Shown here piece after piece: positions 22,851 through 34,919 of a stretch of 64,000 bases of DNA; position 1 is the stretch's first letter; each line of letters begins with the position of its first letter. The stretch spans positions 1,860,001 to 1,924,000 of the forward strand of contig JAJKFH010000948.1 of assembly GCA_023333565.1 (NCBI GenBank), in the 5' to 3' direction. Origin of the DNA: Puffinus mauretanicus (taxonomy: Eukaryota; Chordata; Aves; Procellariiformes; Procellariidae). Under the pieces are notes generated by a model that was given only the letters and a program-made list of their open reading frames with translations, ran no database searches and had not been told where the DNA came from. Made by a program: the position numbers and the translations under genes.

Positions 22851-23545
22851 CACAGAATCACAGAACCGTTGAGGCTGGAAGGGACCTCTGAAGATTGTCT
22901 AGTTCAACCCCCCTCCTCAAAGCAGGGGCAACTAGAACAAGTTGCTCAGGACCATGTCCAGCTGAGTTTTGAATACCTCCAAGGATGGAGACTCCACAAC
23001 TGCTCTGGGCAACCTGTTCCAATGTTTGATCACTCCTACAGTAAAAAAGCTTTTTCTAAACAAAATCTGTTGTCTTACATTTTATGCTCATTGCCTCTTT
23101 TCGTTTCACTGAGCATCACTGAGAAGAGACTGTCTCCATCTTGTCTGCTCCCTGCCCCCATCAGGTATTTATACACACTGGTAAGATCCCCCTTGAACCT
23201 TCTCTTCCCCAAGCTAAACAGTCTCGACCTTTCCTCATATGACAGATCCTCCAACTGTTTAATCAACTTCATGACCCTGAGTTGGGCTCATTCCAGTATG
23301 TCCATGGTTCTATTGTACTGAGAAGCCCAGAAATGGACCTAGCACTCAGATATGTCTCACTAGTGCCAAGAAGAGGGAAAGAATCACCTCCCTCAACCTG
23401 CTGGCAACACTCTTCCCAATGCAGCCCAGTAGGCTGATGGCCACCTTTGCCACAATGGCACACTGATATCTTATGATCAACTTGTCCACCAGGACACCCT
23501 GGGTCCTTTTCTACCAAGTTGCTTTCCAGACAGCTCATAGTATCA
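22851..23545 (-). mobile_element. CR1 LINE, 5'-truncated, older subfamily
   Basis: The 3' tail CACAGAATCACAGAA is at the left end. Reading leftwards from about 23545 on the minus strand, the ORF2 C-terminus is recognisable: a LSYEERSRLFSLGKRR segment near 23200-23240, then a GDLTSVYKYLMGAG segment. Frames are broken several times, so it is older than the copies at 5.2, 8.9 and 62.2 kb. Only about 145 bases separate it from the CR1 at 22581, in the same orientation; the two may be independent insertions into one site. Confidence 0.9.
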
Positions 23546-26500
23546 GATATCAGGTAAAGACCTACCTGTTATTAAATCCTGTTGTGCCCTCATATGTGTC
23601 CTTATTGATTGTTAGTATTATGGTAGGATTAAAAAGAATTGGTTTGCTAATCCAAATATTTCCAATGTATTTTTATTTTTTTTCTTTTAGTTCCTGAGAC
23701 TTCATTAGGTATGTTTACTAAATTTCACATATGTTTTACCTCAACTAGCTATGAAAAAATTCCCAAGTTTCTAAAGTATTTTGTGATCTGTAGGAAAGAA
23801 AAGTAGCACAAAAATAAAGACATTCTTTCCTACTTATATAAGGTTGAACCATTTTCCACAGGGTTTTTCAGCAAACGCTTAGCATAACACAGTGTTTTTC
23901 CATTCCGTGTCAGTATCCAGCACATAAATGGCACAAGGTTCATCTAACCAGCACTAAGTTGTTTTTTTAAAGATACACTTACTGATCAATTAGTAACTTA
24001 TTTTGGTGTTGTGCATATACTTATTCTCAGTTATAAAGGTCTCAGTTATAATGATCAAAGATTCTTGTTTTAATAGTCAACCATTTAGAACTTACATGAC
24101 TGTACTAAGTGTTTTCTATGATATGTTAAAATACAGTGCTTAATCTCACAGCCATAAGAAAGCACCCCATAAATGAGTTTTTTAAGCTAAAACCAGAATA
24201 AACTTGATCATGCATCTTATAGCAAAGTCTTGTGCTTCTCAGATGTTTATTGGACATATGAGTTATTTACTTTGTTACTGGGAAACCACCCATGCTAGTT
24301 TGAAACCACCACTTAATGAACTGCTCTTGAAGCAGTTCAGGTGCTAATTAGGTGAACATTAGACTATTGTGATTACATTATGCTTACTATAGTAAATTAT
24401 ATGTAATACCTGTCACTACACTAGTATGATAGAATACTTCTACAGTATCTCATTTTGACTTGTAGGGCACAACCGGTTATTCTTGAACCAAGAAATTACA
24501 GAATTTTATGTATAAGGTAATTCAAAATAAAACACAGAGGGAAAGAAACCCTAGCAATTATGTTAATGTATACGTTCATGTATCAATACCCCACACCTTG
24601 ATTACTCTGCACAGTTCCCATCTCAGGAAAAAAAAAAAAACACCATTGAACATGAAAAGGTATGGAAAAGGATGACGATCCCAGTTGGAGGAGAGACTTA
24701 ATGGAACAAAACTCTGTTCAAAAGAGGACATATCTTTCCAATCTGATTGAAACTTGTGAGATATGAAAGCTGTAAGGGCAGTAAATAGACAATGGCCATT
24801 CATTATTTTCTGTAATGCAAAAACTAACACACACCCAGTAAAACTGTCATATGGCAGGCTTAAAGCAAAGAAGCATTTCTTTTTAGAACAAAAAAATCCC
24901 ACAACGTAATTAAATTGTGGTATTCACTGCTAATCACTGTTACAGAAACCAAGTATAAATTCATTAAAAATGGACGAGAAAAAAGAATCAAGGAATTAGT
25001 TAATCAAGGGCTATTAAAAATTATAATCAGGGTATAAAAGCTTGCTAGGGAAGACCCAAGCAGGTTGACCCATGGAAACTAAGTAGTTAAACCAGAGGGA
25101 GTATTATCCTATACATGTCCTGTTCTTATGTGCCTTCTCTAATCTTCATTACCGATAGGCAGGAACTTGTGCAAGACTGAATGGACTGGTTTATGATTTT
25201 TATCCTTGTGGGAAAGAGGTAAGGATTAGTAATAACTAATTATGGCAGTTCTCATCAAAATTATGTCATTCTTGTGTTTTACTATAAAGTCCTGTTTCAT
25301 TATAAGCTCCTAACATCATACCTGTTATATGTAGTTAAATTAAATTTCCATGTAGGCCTCTGACTGAAAAAAACCCCCCAACTTTTCTTTTGATCATGAA
25401 AGAGTAAATTCTTTGTGATGCCAGTGATTTAGCTATTGACATAATTTTTCACTAGCAATGTGTTTTCTTATATGTGCATTCATAAGTGTGTGATTATCTG
25501 GTAGTGGGGTTGTGTATAGTCAGACTGGCCATATACTTATTGATTCAAAACAATGTAGCATCTAAAATTCATATGCAGCTAAAGGCAGCAAAATAAACAA
25601 AACAAATGTGATTGATAGAGAAATATTTTAAGGATGTAAAGTATAGATAGGACTATATCAAGTACTAGTTAAAAACAAATTTGAGACTCTGGAAAGGAAA
25701 TAGAATTTGTAGACCAAGTCACTACTTTTACTTTTAAAGATAGGGTAGAAAGAGTCACAGAATAAATAAATAAGTAGACTCAAGAATAAAGAACAAGCAA
25801 CAGCTTCATGACAGCTACAAGAAACCAGTCAAGGATCAGTATGAAACTTGGAACATTTGTCCAAAGTCCAGCATCAGTCTCCTGCTGAGCGGTAAAGTCA
25901 AAAGAGAGCAATAGACTGATGAAAAAATACAAGAGAATGCTTATATGACTTGGTAGAGAATACTCAAAGACAGCTGTGACAGTGATGTAGGAGTATTTTG
26001 GAAAGTTATCAACACACAGAGAAAAGAATAAGAATTTTAAGGTAATCTAATAAAGAATAAAATTAGAATAGAATCTTCTGATTACAAAAAATATCCAATT
26101 ATAAAACAATTAAGAGAGTACTTTAAAAAGGTCCTTCATAGTGAAGCGGACAAAAAAAAAAACAAAAAACAAAACCAAAAATTGGCCATTTTCTAGGCAG
26201 CTGAGACATTTAGAAAAGAGTAAAATTTGTAAGTGTAAGTTTAAGTGCAAGTACAAATTTCAAAAGGCAATCAGAATTCCCAGGAGCGAAGCATGAAGTG
26301 TTCATAATTGTCATGCTGAAATACTAAAAGCAAGACGAAAAAATCTAATGCAATCTTATCTAATTCATAAACTGATTGTGTTAGTCTGCAAATCTGAAAA
26401 AATCCAAAGGAACGAAGAATGATAGCTTGCTCAATTTAAAAAAAAATAAAAAAAGAAAAAAACTTTTGCAATGATTCCTAGCTCGTAGGCTGTGAAACCC

Positions 26501-28004
26501 TGTTTTTGCCATTGCACTCTAGTTTTACATTTTAAATAGAGGAGAAATACAGTAGTTTTCTGGATCTGCAAAAAGCTCATCCTTTAAAATTAAACATGTT
26601 CCATTCATTGACTGCTTGGGAAAAAAAAATTAAAATCTATAAAAGCTGCAAAAGTATTTTGATTAAGAAAGGTCACAGTAATACATTATGAGGTTGTAGG
26701 AGATCAGTACTTGTTTTGTCTGCTATCAATACCTAATTAAGGTAGGGACCTGGTTTTCTGCCATTCTCCTTGAAGTAGCCATGCATGTGCCCATTACCAA
26801 ATTCACAGGTCTGGTAGGAAATAATAACTTGCACCAGATTTTTTTAATAAGGCTGATGATCTTTGGTACTATAGACCCTATTTGATCTTAACCTCTTTTA
26901 TTTTATTAGACTAACAGAGTTTAGTAGGGAGAACTGGAAATCCTTTCAGGCACACGTGTTTCATTTACATCAGTTTTCAGGTCTGAATCAAAAGATGTAG
27001 AATTTATGTTAAATATAGATTAGAGAAATTGTCCTGATTTAAATGAGATATTTCCTTATATTGTGCATAAGCAAGGTGTGGAACTCTTTGCTGAAGGATG
27101 GTGTGAATGCTACGTATTTCCAAGGGTTCAAATAACAACTTGAGAAAGTTGTGTGCTGGTGGGGGGAATCTGCTGCTGGCTATTAGGCTCAGAAACAACA
27201 TTCACTTCAGAAAGTTCCTGAGCAATTGTTTCTCACAACCCCAAATTACTGAAGGCTGAAAGGGGAGCCAGAGGAGGCACCACTACACATTTTGTCCATT
27301 TTTTGTACACCTTCCTTCTGTAGCCTTATGGCCCAGCCAATCTGATATTTTAAGTTGGTTTTAAGTGTAGCTACAAAAAAAAAATGTGAAAAGTTCCTTT
27401 TGCTCTGTGATCAGATGACTATTGTCCAGATTGTCGCAGCTGTAACAGCAAAACTACTCAGCTTCCTGGTGTCTGCTGCCTGTCCTGTAGTTTTAAGCTT
27501 GTTTTATATATGATGTTTATATATATATAACTTATTTTAGCTTAATTTTTGCTTAGCTTTGTTCAGCTGTGTAGTTCTTCTGCTTCTAAAGGAATCACGG
27601 CAATGAGATGTACCAAACCTAAGTAACCATAGTAAAACTAACGCTGGTGAAATCAGGAAATATGAAAAAATAACTCTGAGCAAAACCAAGGAATGAACCT
27701 TCAACACTGTATTCCTCTTTGCAAAAACTCAGGACACTGACAACTTGCTGTAACAATCCACTGGAAGGGTGAGAGTTTAAAGGGCAGATACAGTTGATTG
27801 TATTATATTACTAATGACCTTTAATAGAATTAAGAAATTTGGATTATAAGTAGTAGCGTTGTTATAGCTGGACTAAAAATAAGTGGTTATTATATTTGAT
27901 TAGATTGCTACAGCATTACAATAGCAGTAAAGTCCAGTCATGGGTCTTCACATAAGGTGTGGTCTTTTTGTTACTGGTCGTGAACTTCTGTGCATAATAC
28001 CAAG
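23546..28004. other. Intergenic, AT-rich, no gene recognised
   Basis: Long AT-rich stretch with poly(A) and poly(T) runs. The longest open frame (24576-24902 on -, 108 codons) has no recognisable domain. Parts of 25.0-25.2 kb and 25.7-26.2 kb have the feel of very old LINE sequence, but I could not anchor them to a known motif. Confidence 0.45.
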
Positions 28005-28085
28005 CATCTACTACTGGCCACTGTTGGAGACAGGTTCCCAGGATGGAGGGACCTCTGATCCCATTCAGTAGGACCTTTATTAAGA
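28005..28085 (+). mobile_element. Possible ancient CR1 3' end
   Basis: The run TACTGGCCACTGTTGGAGAC, then a GGATGGAGGGACCT-type segment, then a degraded end resembles the 3' end of old amniote CR1/L3 copies (usually ...GGCTAGATGGACC...). The fragment is short and decayed. Confidence 0.4.
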
Positions 28086-29508
28086 AGAGGCTTTGAGAGA
28101 ATTATCTAAATGGAGTGCCCAAACTATTCCCCTAGAACCATTTCAAAGTTTTCTCATCTTGGACAGCAGCAATCTGCACACATTGTAATGCCCCTGCTAT
28201 TACGATTTGAGTTTCTGGAGTGTTTCAGAAAGCTTGGAGGATAGTCATTAAGACTCGTAATAGAAAACAGATATCTTTTCAACAAACAGATCAAGTGATG
28301 CAGTTTAAGTTCTCATCCAAAAACCCAACTGTATAAAAACAGTAGTTAAATTCAGTACTACATAAGCATCATTCAAAAGTGAGCTGCAAAGCCATTCCCT
28401 TTCCCTCTTTTACTTTTCCTAGAGAACTATCAGTGAATTAACTGGTGACTCAAAAAAACCCAGCCCTTATTCAGTGAAGGTGAACCCATCCAGAAGCTGA
28501 AAAAGGTCTGCCTTCAAAACTGACCAGATGACTTCTGGCCAGTGAAGAAGGGACTACGTTATCCAAGAAAATTTTAGATCAGATATTCCTTTCATCCTTC
28601 TCCCCTCTGATTCCTGGATAGAAATGGCATAAGCACAGTTACAACACAACAGGAACAGTCTTTCTTCTCTAAAAAAGGCAGACATCCATAACAATGATAA
28701 AAAAGCACAAAAAATATTAGTCTTAGCATTATGCCAGCAACTTTTAAATGTGAAAAACTAGTTAAAGGCAAAACAATTTAAATTACACAATTACTGCTAG
28801 AAACCATAATTTAAAAATAAGGTCATTCTTTTATTATTGTTGGGTCAATTCCTGAGGCTGTCTAAATACTGATAAATCCCATTGAAATAAGTCTCACAGT
28901 CCTCAAAGGTGCCAAACATCAACACCTTGATACAAACTTTCTGCGGGGACGCTCAGCATTCCTAGGGGTGTGATTTATAGAACTCCTCTGATCAAAAGAA
29001 AAGTGACTCTACTTTGGCTTTTTGTTTTCTTTCAGCCAAACCGATTTCCAAAAAAGTAAAAAGCCTTCTGTATGAACACTACAAACGGACTTAAGTCACT
29101 TCTATATTAAGTATCATTCAATTTATAAACCCTTAAAGCGTTCCTTGTCAAACAGCTTCACTCATTCGAATTCCCGCAAAATATTGGAATGTTTTGCATG
29201 TGCAGATGATGCATAAGGCTATTCTGGTGAATATCTGAGAATATGCTTTTGGTGATCACAGCCATTCATTATAGAGTGAAAATTTGGAATTTCCAATGGC
29301 AAGGGCATAGTTTGAGAATTTTCCAACAGGTAAGATGATAGTTCAAAAGAGAATTGCAAAAAAAGAATATTTGTGAGATGCAAATGCCATATAAATTAGA
29401 GGAACACAGAAATTAAAGTGGAAGAGTTACATAAATCCATTCTTCTGTTTATGTCAAAATTCTTTAAGTAGATTAATTAAAAATGCACGAAATTTCTGCG
29501 GGAAAAGA
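28086..29508. other. Intergenic, no gene recognised
   Basis: AT-rich sequence without a supportable gene or repeat. Open frames are all under 60 codons. Confidence 0.5.
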
Positions 29509-29575
29509 CATCACCATTTTATAGATGGAAAAACAGAAACACAGAGCAAGTGATTTAATCACTCTTTGATAACTG
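29509..29575 (+). mobile_element. Possible MIR/CORE-SINE-type 3' fragment
   Basis: The order TCACCATTTTATAGATGGAA, AAACAGAAACACAGAGCAAG, TGATTTAATCACT parallels the well-known MIR 3' half (ATTTTACAGATG, GAAACTGAGGCACAGAG, AAGTGACTTGCCC). About 67 bases are left and divergence is high. Confidence 0.4.
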
Positions 29576-32399
29576 ACACTCCTCACTCTCCCTCCTTCTA
29601 GATAAGGATATGTTTTGAGAAAAATATCTGTGACTCAAAAAACATGAGGTATGACAGATCGTAGAGGATTTGCATTAACTCCCTAGAACATCCTGATAAT
29701 ATTAATCATAGTTTATGATTAGTATTGTAATAGAAAATGCGCTAAATACTTATTAGCTTAAGGAGCTCCTAAGTGAACCTGGAACCTACGAGAATGCAAA
29801 AAAAATTGTTTACATTAACACTGTATGCTTTCTGATGTTGCAAACTAGGGTGAAGGATCAGTAGCAGAGAAGCTGTAAGAGTGAGTGAATGTATAATTAA
29901 TATATGATATGGTGCCAATGGATAAAGAATAAAGGTCTTCCTGTAACAGAGAGGGCCTCCTTATTGTCAGAGGAAATCAGGCATGGGAAGGAAGGAACCG
30001 CAACAAGTATGATTGAGTTTGAAGATCTTCAGACCCTTTGAATGTTGACACTGAGTCCTGGCTTTGCATGGGCACAAATTAAAAATGAAGTATGTGAAAT
30101 ATTCAGCCTGAGAATAAAATTTAATTTGATTTTTCAGGATATGTGAGGATTGAATCCAGAGAGAACAAATATTTATCCTGACTGAAATTCCATTTAGGTA
30201 AATATATTCTCCTGATAAGACAGTCATTCCTAATATAAAATATTCACGGCCATATTTGCCAGAGGTAACCTTTTCCTCTGCCCTCATCTATAAATAACTG
30301 CTTTACTTTGTTTTGTTATTGAAAATATTGCTTCACTTTGCTTAAACAGGAGATACGATTATCATAACATTGTTACTGTTATTATAAGCAAGACAATAAC
30401 ATTAATGCAATCACGAAGATGAAAAATCAAGTGCTGAAAATGCCAGAACAAAGGCTGAAAGCTTTAACCATGCCTCAGGTATTTATTTGTATCCCCAAGA
30501 GACAGTAACATACTACAAAAATAGTGGAATATCTTATCTAGCATAACAAGCCTATATATGGAGCATACATTCTTTCTCAATGTGTTTCCTTTATAGATTT
30601 TTGTGATCTACAAAGCATGCCATGTTTAAGAAAAATTGAGATTATAATAATAGGGAAGGAATAGTTTAAACTAAAATTTTAGAAGAGAAACTTCTTATGC
30701 TTGGAGCTTTTATTCTGTCCAAAAAAAAAAAAAAGTGAGAAAGATTTATTATGTGAATGGGTTGCTAACTTGGAATGGGGAAAAATGAAGTTGTAGACTA
30801 GTGCCAAATAGTTATATAAGAAGAAGGCATGCAAAAAAATTGTGCAAAGTATCAGGAAAAAAATAAAATTGATATCAAAATGCACAGCAGTGTGAGTTAC
30901 AGATCAAGTATCATACAGTCAACTGGACTGTGAAAGAGTAAAGCCTGCAACTTCATGCTTTGTCGTTGACATGTTGGCAGGAAGAGTAAATTCATTTTGC
31001 AACAAAGGCAGATTCACAAGTGTTGAGAGTTGCATATTACATGGAACATAGATAATGCAAAGATTCTGTCTTCCTGGTGTCTTGATATGGCTACCACTTA
31101 TAGGAAAAGGCAGTAAGTTTGAGTATTCCTCATTATCAGTACAGCTCATCTCAGCAGAAAAAAACCAACAAAAGACATACGACATTTTTCAGAAGAAGAA
31201 TCATGATGTTTGTGGTTAACAGCTTTAGCTGGAGCCCAAGACAAAGTCGTGCAATTCTTTTTGGTTTTGCTATAGATTTCTGGAGTTGTATCATTTGAGG
31301 GAAGTGATTTCCCAACTTCCCAAAACTGTTCTGAAAATATAGAGGTTAATTTAATATTGGAGTACCTCTTGTGTACTAATGGTCCTATTACTAAGAATGG
31401 TGTAGAAAGCAATAACTTTATAATGTTTAAACAATCCCAGGAAAAGTCATGCACAGCTTTATGGTCTGGAAGATATACAGAGCAAGCAACATCACCTGTG
31501 CAGGGCTGGGTGTAAGCATAAGAACAGACATTTGGGAGTGGCAGCAGATTGCCAGATGTCAGTCCCAGTCACCTGTCCTTGGAAGGGTGATCCTGGTTTT
31601 TCATTCTTGGGTTAGTACATTTCTGGTTTTTCCATAATTTTGCTTTAACACTGTGCGTGTCTTGCAGAACATCTGCTACACTCTCTTTCCACACCCATGT
31701 CTATAACAGAGGCATAAGAACCCCTCACAAATCCTCAAAAGTGCTGCATTTTTTTCCAGGATTTCTTTCATGGGTTTAAGAGCAGGCAAACAGGCTAATC
31801 ATAAGGCTCCTTCTATGCTCCTGCTTTCCTTGTTTTCTGTTTGGTTTCAATTTTTGTTTGGTTGGGATTTGTTTCCTGGACTTTTTTTGTTGGGGTGGTT
31901 GTTGTTGTTCTGGCCATGCTATCCATGTTAGAAAATGAATGTTTAAGTCCACAGAAGAAGTGACCAGGAAGTCTAATATTAATAATAGTTTTTTATACTT
32001 TTCCTGTTGAACAAACTTGATGAATTCTTAGAAAATATACTTTCCCCTTTAAAAATAAAAAAGAAAAATGTATGCAGAAGAAAAATCTGGGCCAAATTAA
32101 AAAAATGAATAGAAAAACCTTAATATGAAAGAACAAAATAAAAAAGACTATGGCATGAAATGATGTATAAGAAATGTAACAGTAAGACCTGTAATGAGAA
32201 ATGATTTTTTTAATGACTTAAGTTTTGAAATCAAAACCAAAGACCTACTGAATATAAGGGGATGCTATGACAGGCTCTGTGGAGAGGCCTGATGGTTAGG
32301 TATAATTTTTTTCAGAGTCTATTGCAATAAAGATGGCTATCAAAGTAAACATAATTACGAAAAAATTGAGAGTCCACCTTTTAGTAGAGAGGGAATAAC
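29576..32399. other. Intergenic, no gene recognised
   Basis: AT-rich. Minus-strand open frames of 88-106 codons (29967-30287, 30919-31185, 31146-31454) have no recognisable domain and no supporting structure. A T/G-rich stretch at about 31830-31920 is simple sequence. Confidence 0.5.
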
Positions 32400-33500
32400 T
32401 GGATAGAACAGATGCTTTCAAATCAGCTAGGCCTGATTTAATTTCATCCTAGGCACTGGTCGATGATATCTGATTTCTGTCTGTGACAGGGTAACAGACT
32501 TTGGAGAAAGAAGACGGTTGAGTAAGGTTTTTAATACCATCTCAGATGGTATTCTCATATGCAAACCAGGGAAACAATCCACAGATTAAATTATTATAGA
32601 GTGCGTGCAGAGTTGCTAGAGACCAGAAAATCTGCACCGAGAGCAGCTATTTCTGAATCAGTGTCTGAGTGAATGGAGTGATCTAGGAAGATGCTGTGCA
32701 AGTCTGTTGTAAGTCTGGTTCTCTATCATATTTTCATGCATAGCCTGGGGATGAGATAAGAGAACAGGTTTATTAAATCTGCAAGTGAGATCAAGCTGGA
32801 AGGGACTCAAGTATATTTGAGGTGAAAATGAAACTTAAGAAGCTGGGGATATGTTATAAAAAAGTAGGATTCTGCTGCGCAGGGGGAAACACATGGTGCT
32901 ACGTGTAGGCAGGAGAAATCCACTTAACACAGAAAACAAAAACCAGCTGGTCTGGTACAGACCTGCAAAAAAGGATCTAAAAGTTGTTGCAGAACAGTAG
33001 TCTTGATATGTTCCCTCAAAAAGCTACATGTCCAGCTGGAGTTTATAAGCAGAAATATAGCCTCTAATACATACTGAGTGATTCTGCTGCTCCACTCGGC
33101 ACTGGTAAGGCAGCAGCTAGAGCACTGTGTGCAGAGTCTGGCACTGCTGTTCAAGGCGGAGTTAAGACCAGAGTAAAGATAATCTCTACTAGAAAATTGA
33201 GACTGGAAAAAGACTGGAAAACACTCAGGACAGTTGGGGAAAAGAGAAAGCAAAACCTCTGAAAAAGAAGGGAATAATTGGCTCATATGATTAACAAGGA
33301 GAGAAGTAATGGATTGTAGGTTTAACAGGGGAGATTTTAGCGAGTCTGTAGGATTTTTTTGTCTAGAAAGTTTCTTACATCACTGGAACAAGTTAGAGAG
33401 CAGCTGGCAGGATGACATAATGGTAAATGATCCTGTTCTGGGCCATGGGATGGACTAAATGACCTCTTGAGGCTTCTCTTCCAGTCCTATGATGACTGCT
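32400..33500 (+). mobile_element. Ancient CR1/L3-like LINE, internally deleted
   Basis: Decayed matches occur in the right order for CR1 ORF2. A GCCTGATTTAATTTCATCCT segment lies at about 32420-32455. A reverse-transcriptase stretch near 32540 leads to ATTCTCATATGCAAACCAGGG-type DNA. The SALVR--LE-CVQ motif lies at about 33094-33135. A 3' end of the form GGACTAAATGACCTCTTGAGG...TTCCAGTCCTATGAT closes it at 33453-33490. No frame is open for long. Confidence 0.7.
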
Positions 33501-34437
33501 GCAATGGTGTGACCATGAAATTCAGGTAATTGCAAGTTCCATACTGAATGACTGGTTTTAATACTTGAGATCTTCAAAGCAACTCTGAAATATGTAATAA
33601 ATTAGAAAAACTATTTTGGGAAAAGCTTGGTTGAACGTCGTCTTGATTTGCACAGACTACTAGCCTGTCTACTAGTACTGCCTTATGCAGAGTTTAAAAA
33701 TATTTCACCAGGTGGTGCTGTTACACATAACCTTCCAAGTCTTACCCTACCACCTGAGCACATGGTAGTCTTGGGAAAACATCTGTGGGTTATGCAAAGA
33801 TGTTTGTAGAGGCAGAATTACTTTTAACAATCAGTCTTTGGTATAACCGTAAGAGTTGTGGAAAGAAGAATTGTCTAGAAGGCTGCTTGACAGACTTAAT
33901 TCCAGATAGCATAAACGATATGTATAAGTATACATATAAGTTGTATATGTGTATCTATATGTGTATGTATATATGTGTGTGTGTATGTACATTTTATAAA
34001 TATAACTGCTTTACTGATTTCTGCTTCCTTCAAAGTCCTGAATATGACTTGGCAGAGGGACCACAGCCTCAGAGCAGAACTCTGCTGTCCATGACTGGTG
34101 CATATACAGCTGTAATATGTAAACACATGCTTTGTAAATATGTAAAAAGCACAATTAAGATGAATTAATTTAGGGACTATTTTTATTGTGCAGCACAGCA
34201 AAACAAGCCTTCTGTAGTACTTGGATAGCAAAGATAAGCCTTATATTTATATTAAACCAAACAAACTTTGGGAGACTGTATAATTCTGTATTCTAAATAT
34301 AGAAAATGTTTGTATTGTTTTCTAAACGTTCTCTTTTATAAAATGATAAAGTTAAGATATATTAATACAGTCAATCTTTTTACATTAAATTAAAAATGTA
34401 GAATACATGCAAACTTTCATTAAAACGATGAAAAATA
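33501..34437. other. Intergenic, no gene recognised
   Basis: Open frames here (33785-34168 on + and 33896-34231 on -) run through a TG/TA microsatellite and carry Tyr/Cys/Met- or Thr/His-rich translations typical of simple repeat. No gene is supported. Confidence 0.5.
33918..33990. repeat. (TATG)/(TG)n imperfect microsatellite
   Basis: Alternating TATA, TATG and TGTG units extend over about 70 bases, with the purest part at about 33960-33986. Confidence 0.85.
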
Positions 34438-34438
34438 A

Positions 34439-34899
34439 ATCATAGAATCTATAAATCTAGGCTAGAAGCAACTTCCGACAGTCATCTAATCCAAGCAGGT
34501 TCCTGCTCCAAGCGGGCTCAACCAGATCAGGTTGCTTAGGGCCTTGTCCAGCTGAATGGATGGAGATTCCACAACTCTGGGCAACTTGTTCGAGCGCTTA
34601 ACAGCCTTCAAATAAAGTTGCTTTCCTTTAATCTAATCAGAATTTTCTGTGTTGCGTCTTAGGCCCATTGCCCCCTGTGCACTCTGCACCTCTGAGAGGA
34701 GCCTGGCTCCACTTTCTCTATGCCATTCTGTTAAGAACTTTATAAAAGCCATAAGAAATCCTGTTGGCTTCTCATTTCAAGGCTAAACAAACTCAGTTCT
34801 CTCAGTCTCTCCTAATACTTCATGTGCTCCAGTCCCCAATCAGCTCCACTCAGGACTCACTCCAGTATGGCAACATTGTTCAGATGCAATTTGTGTTGG
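34439..34899 (-). mobile_element. CR1 LINE 3' fragment, sense strand -
   Basis: It starts with a reversed CR1 tail (CATAGAATCTATAAATC) and the 3' UTR/ORF2 end motifs CCTTGTCCAGCTGA and GGAGATTCCACAACTCTGGG. It runs back to the segment corresponding to YEERL (near 34800) and just beyond. It stops at a GCT repeat, after which the same region of CR1 starts over in a second copy. Confidence 0.88.
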
Positions 34900-34919
34900 T
34901 GCTGCTGCTGCTGCTGCTG
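34900..34919. repeat. (GCT)n at a CR1-CR1 junction
   Basis: About six and a half GCT units lie exactly between two CR1 fragments of the same orientation. Confidence 0.9.

Noticed and set aside
22869..23321. 150-codon plus-strand open frame
   Set aside because: It is the antisense of a minus-strand CR1 copy.
33785..34231. Plus- and minus-strand frames of 111-127 codons
   Set aside because: They run through a TG/TA microsatellite and have no domain or exon structure.
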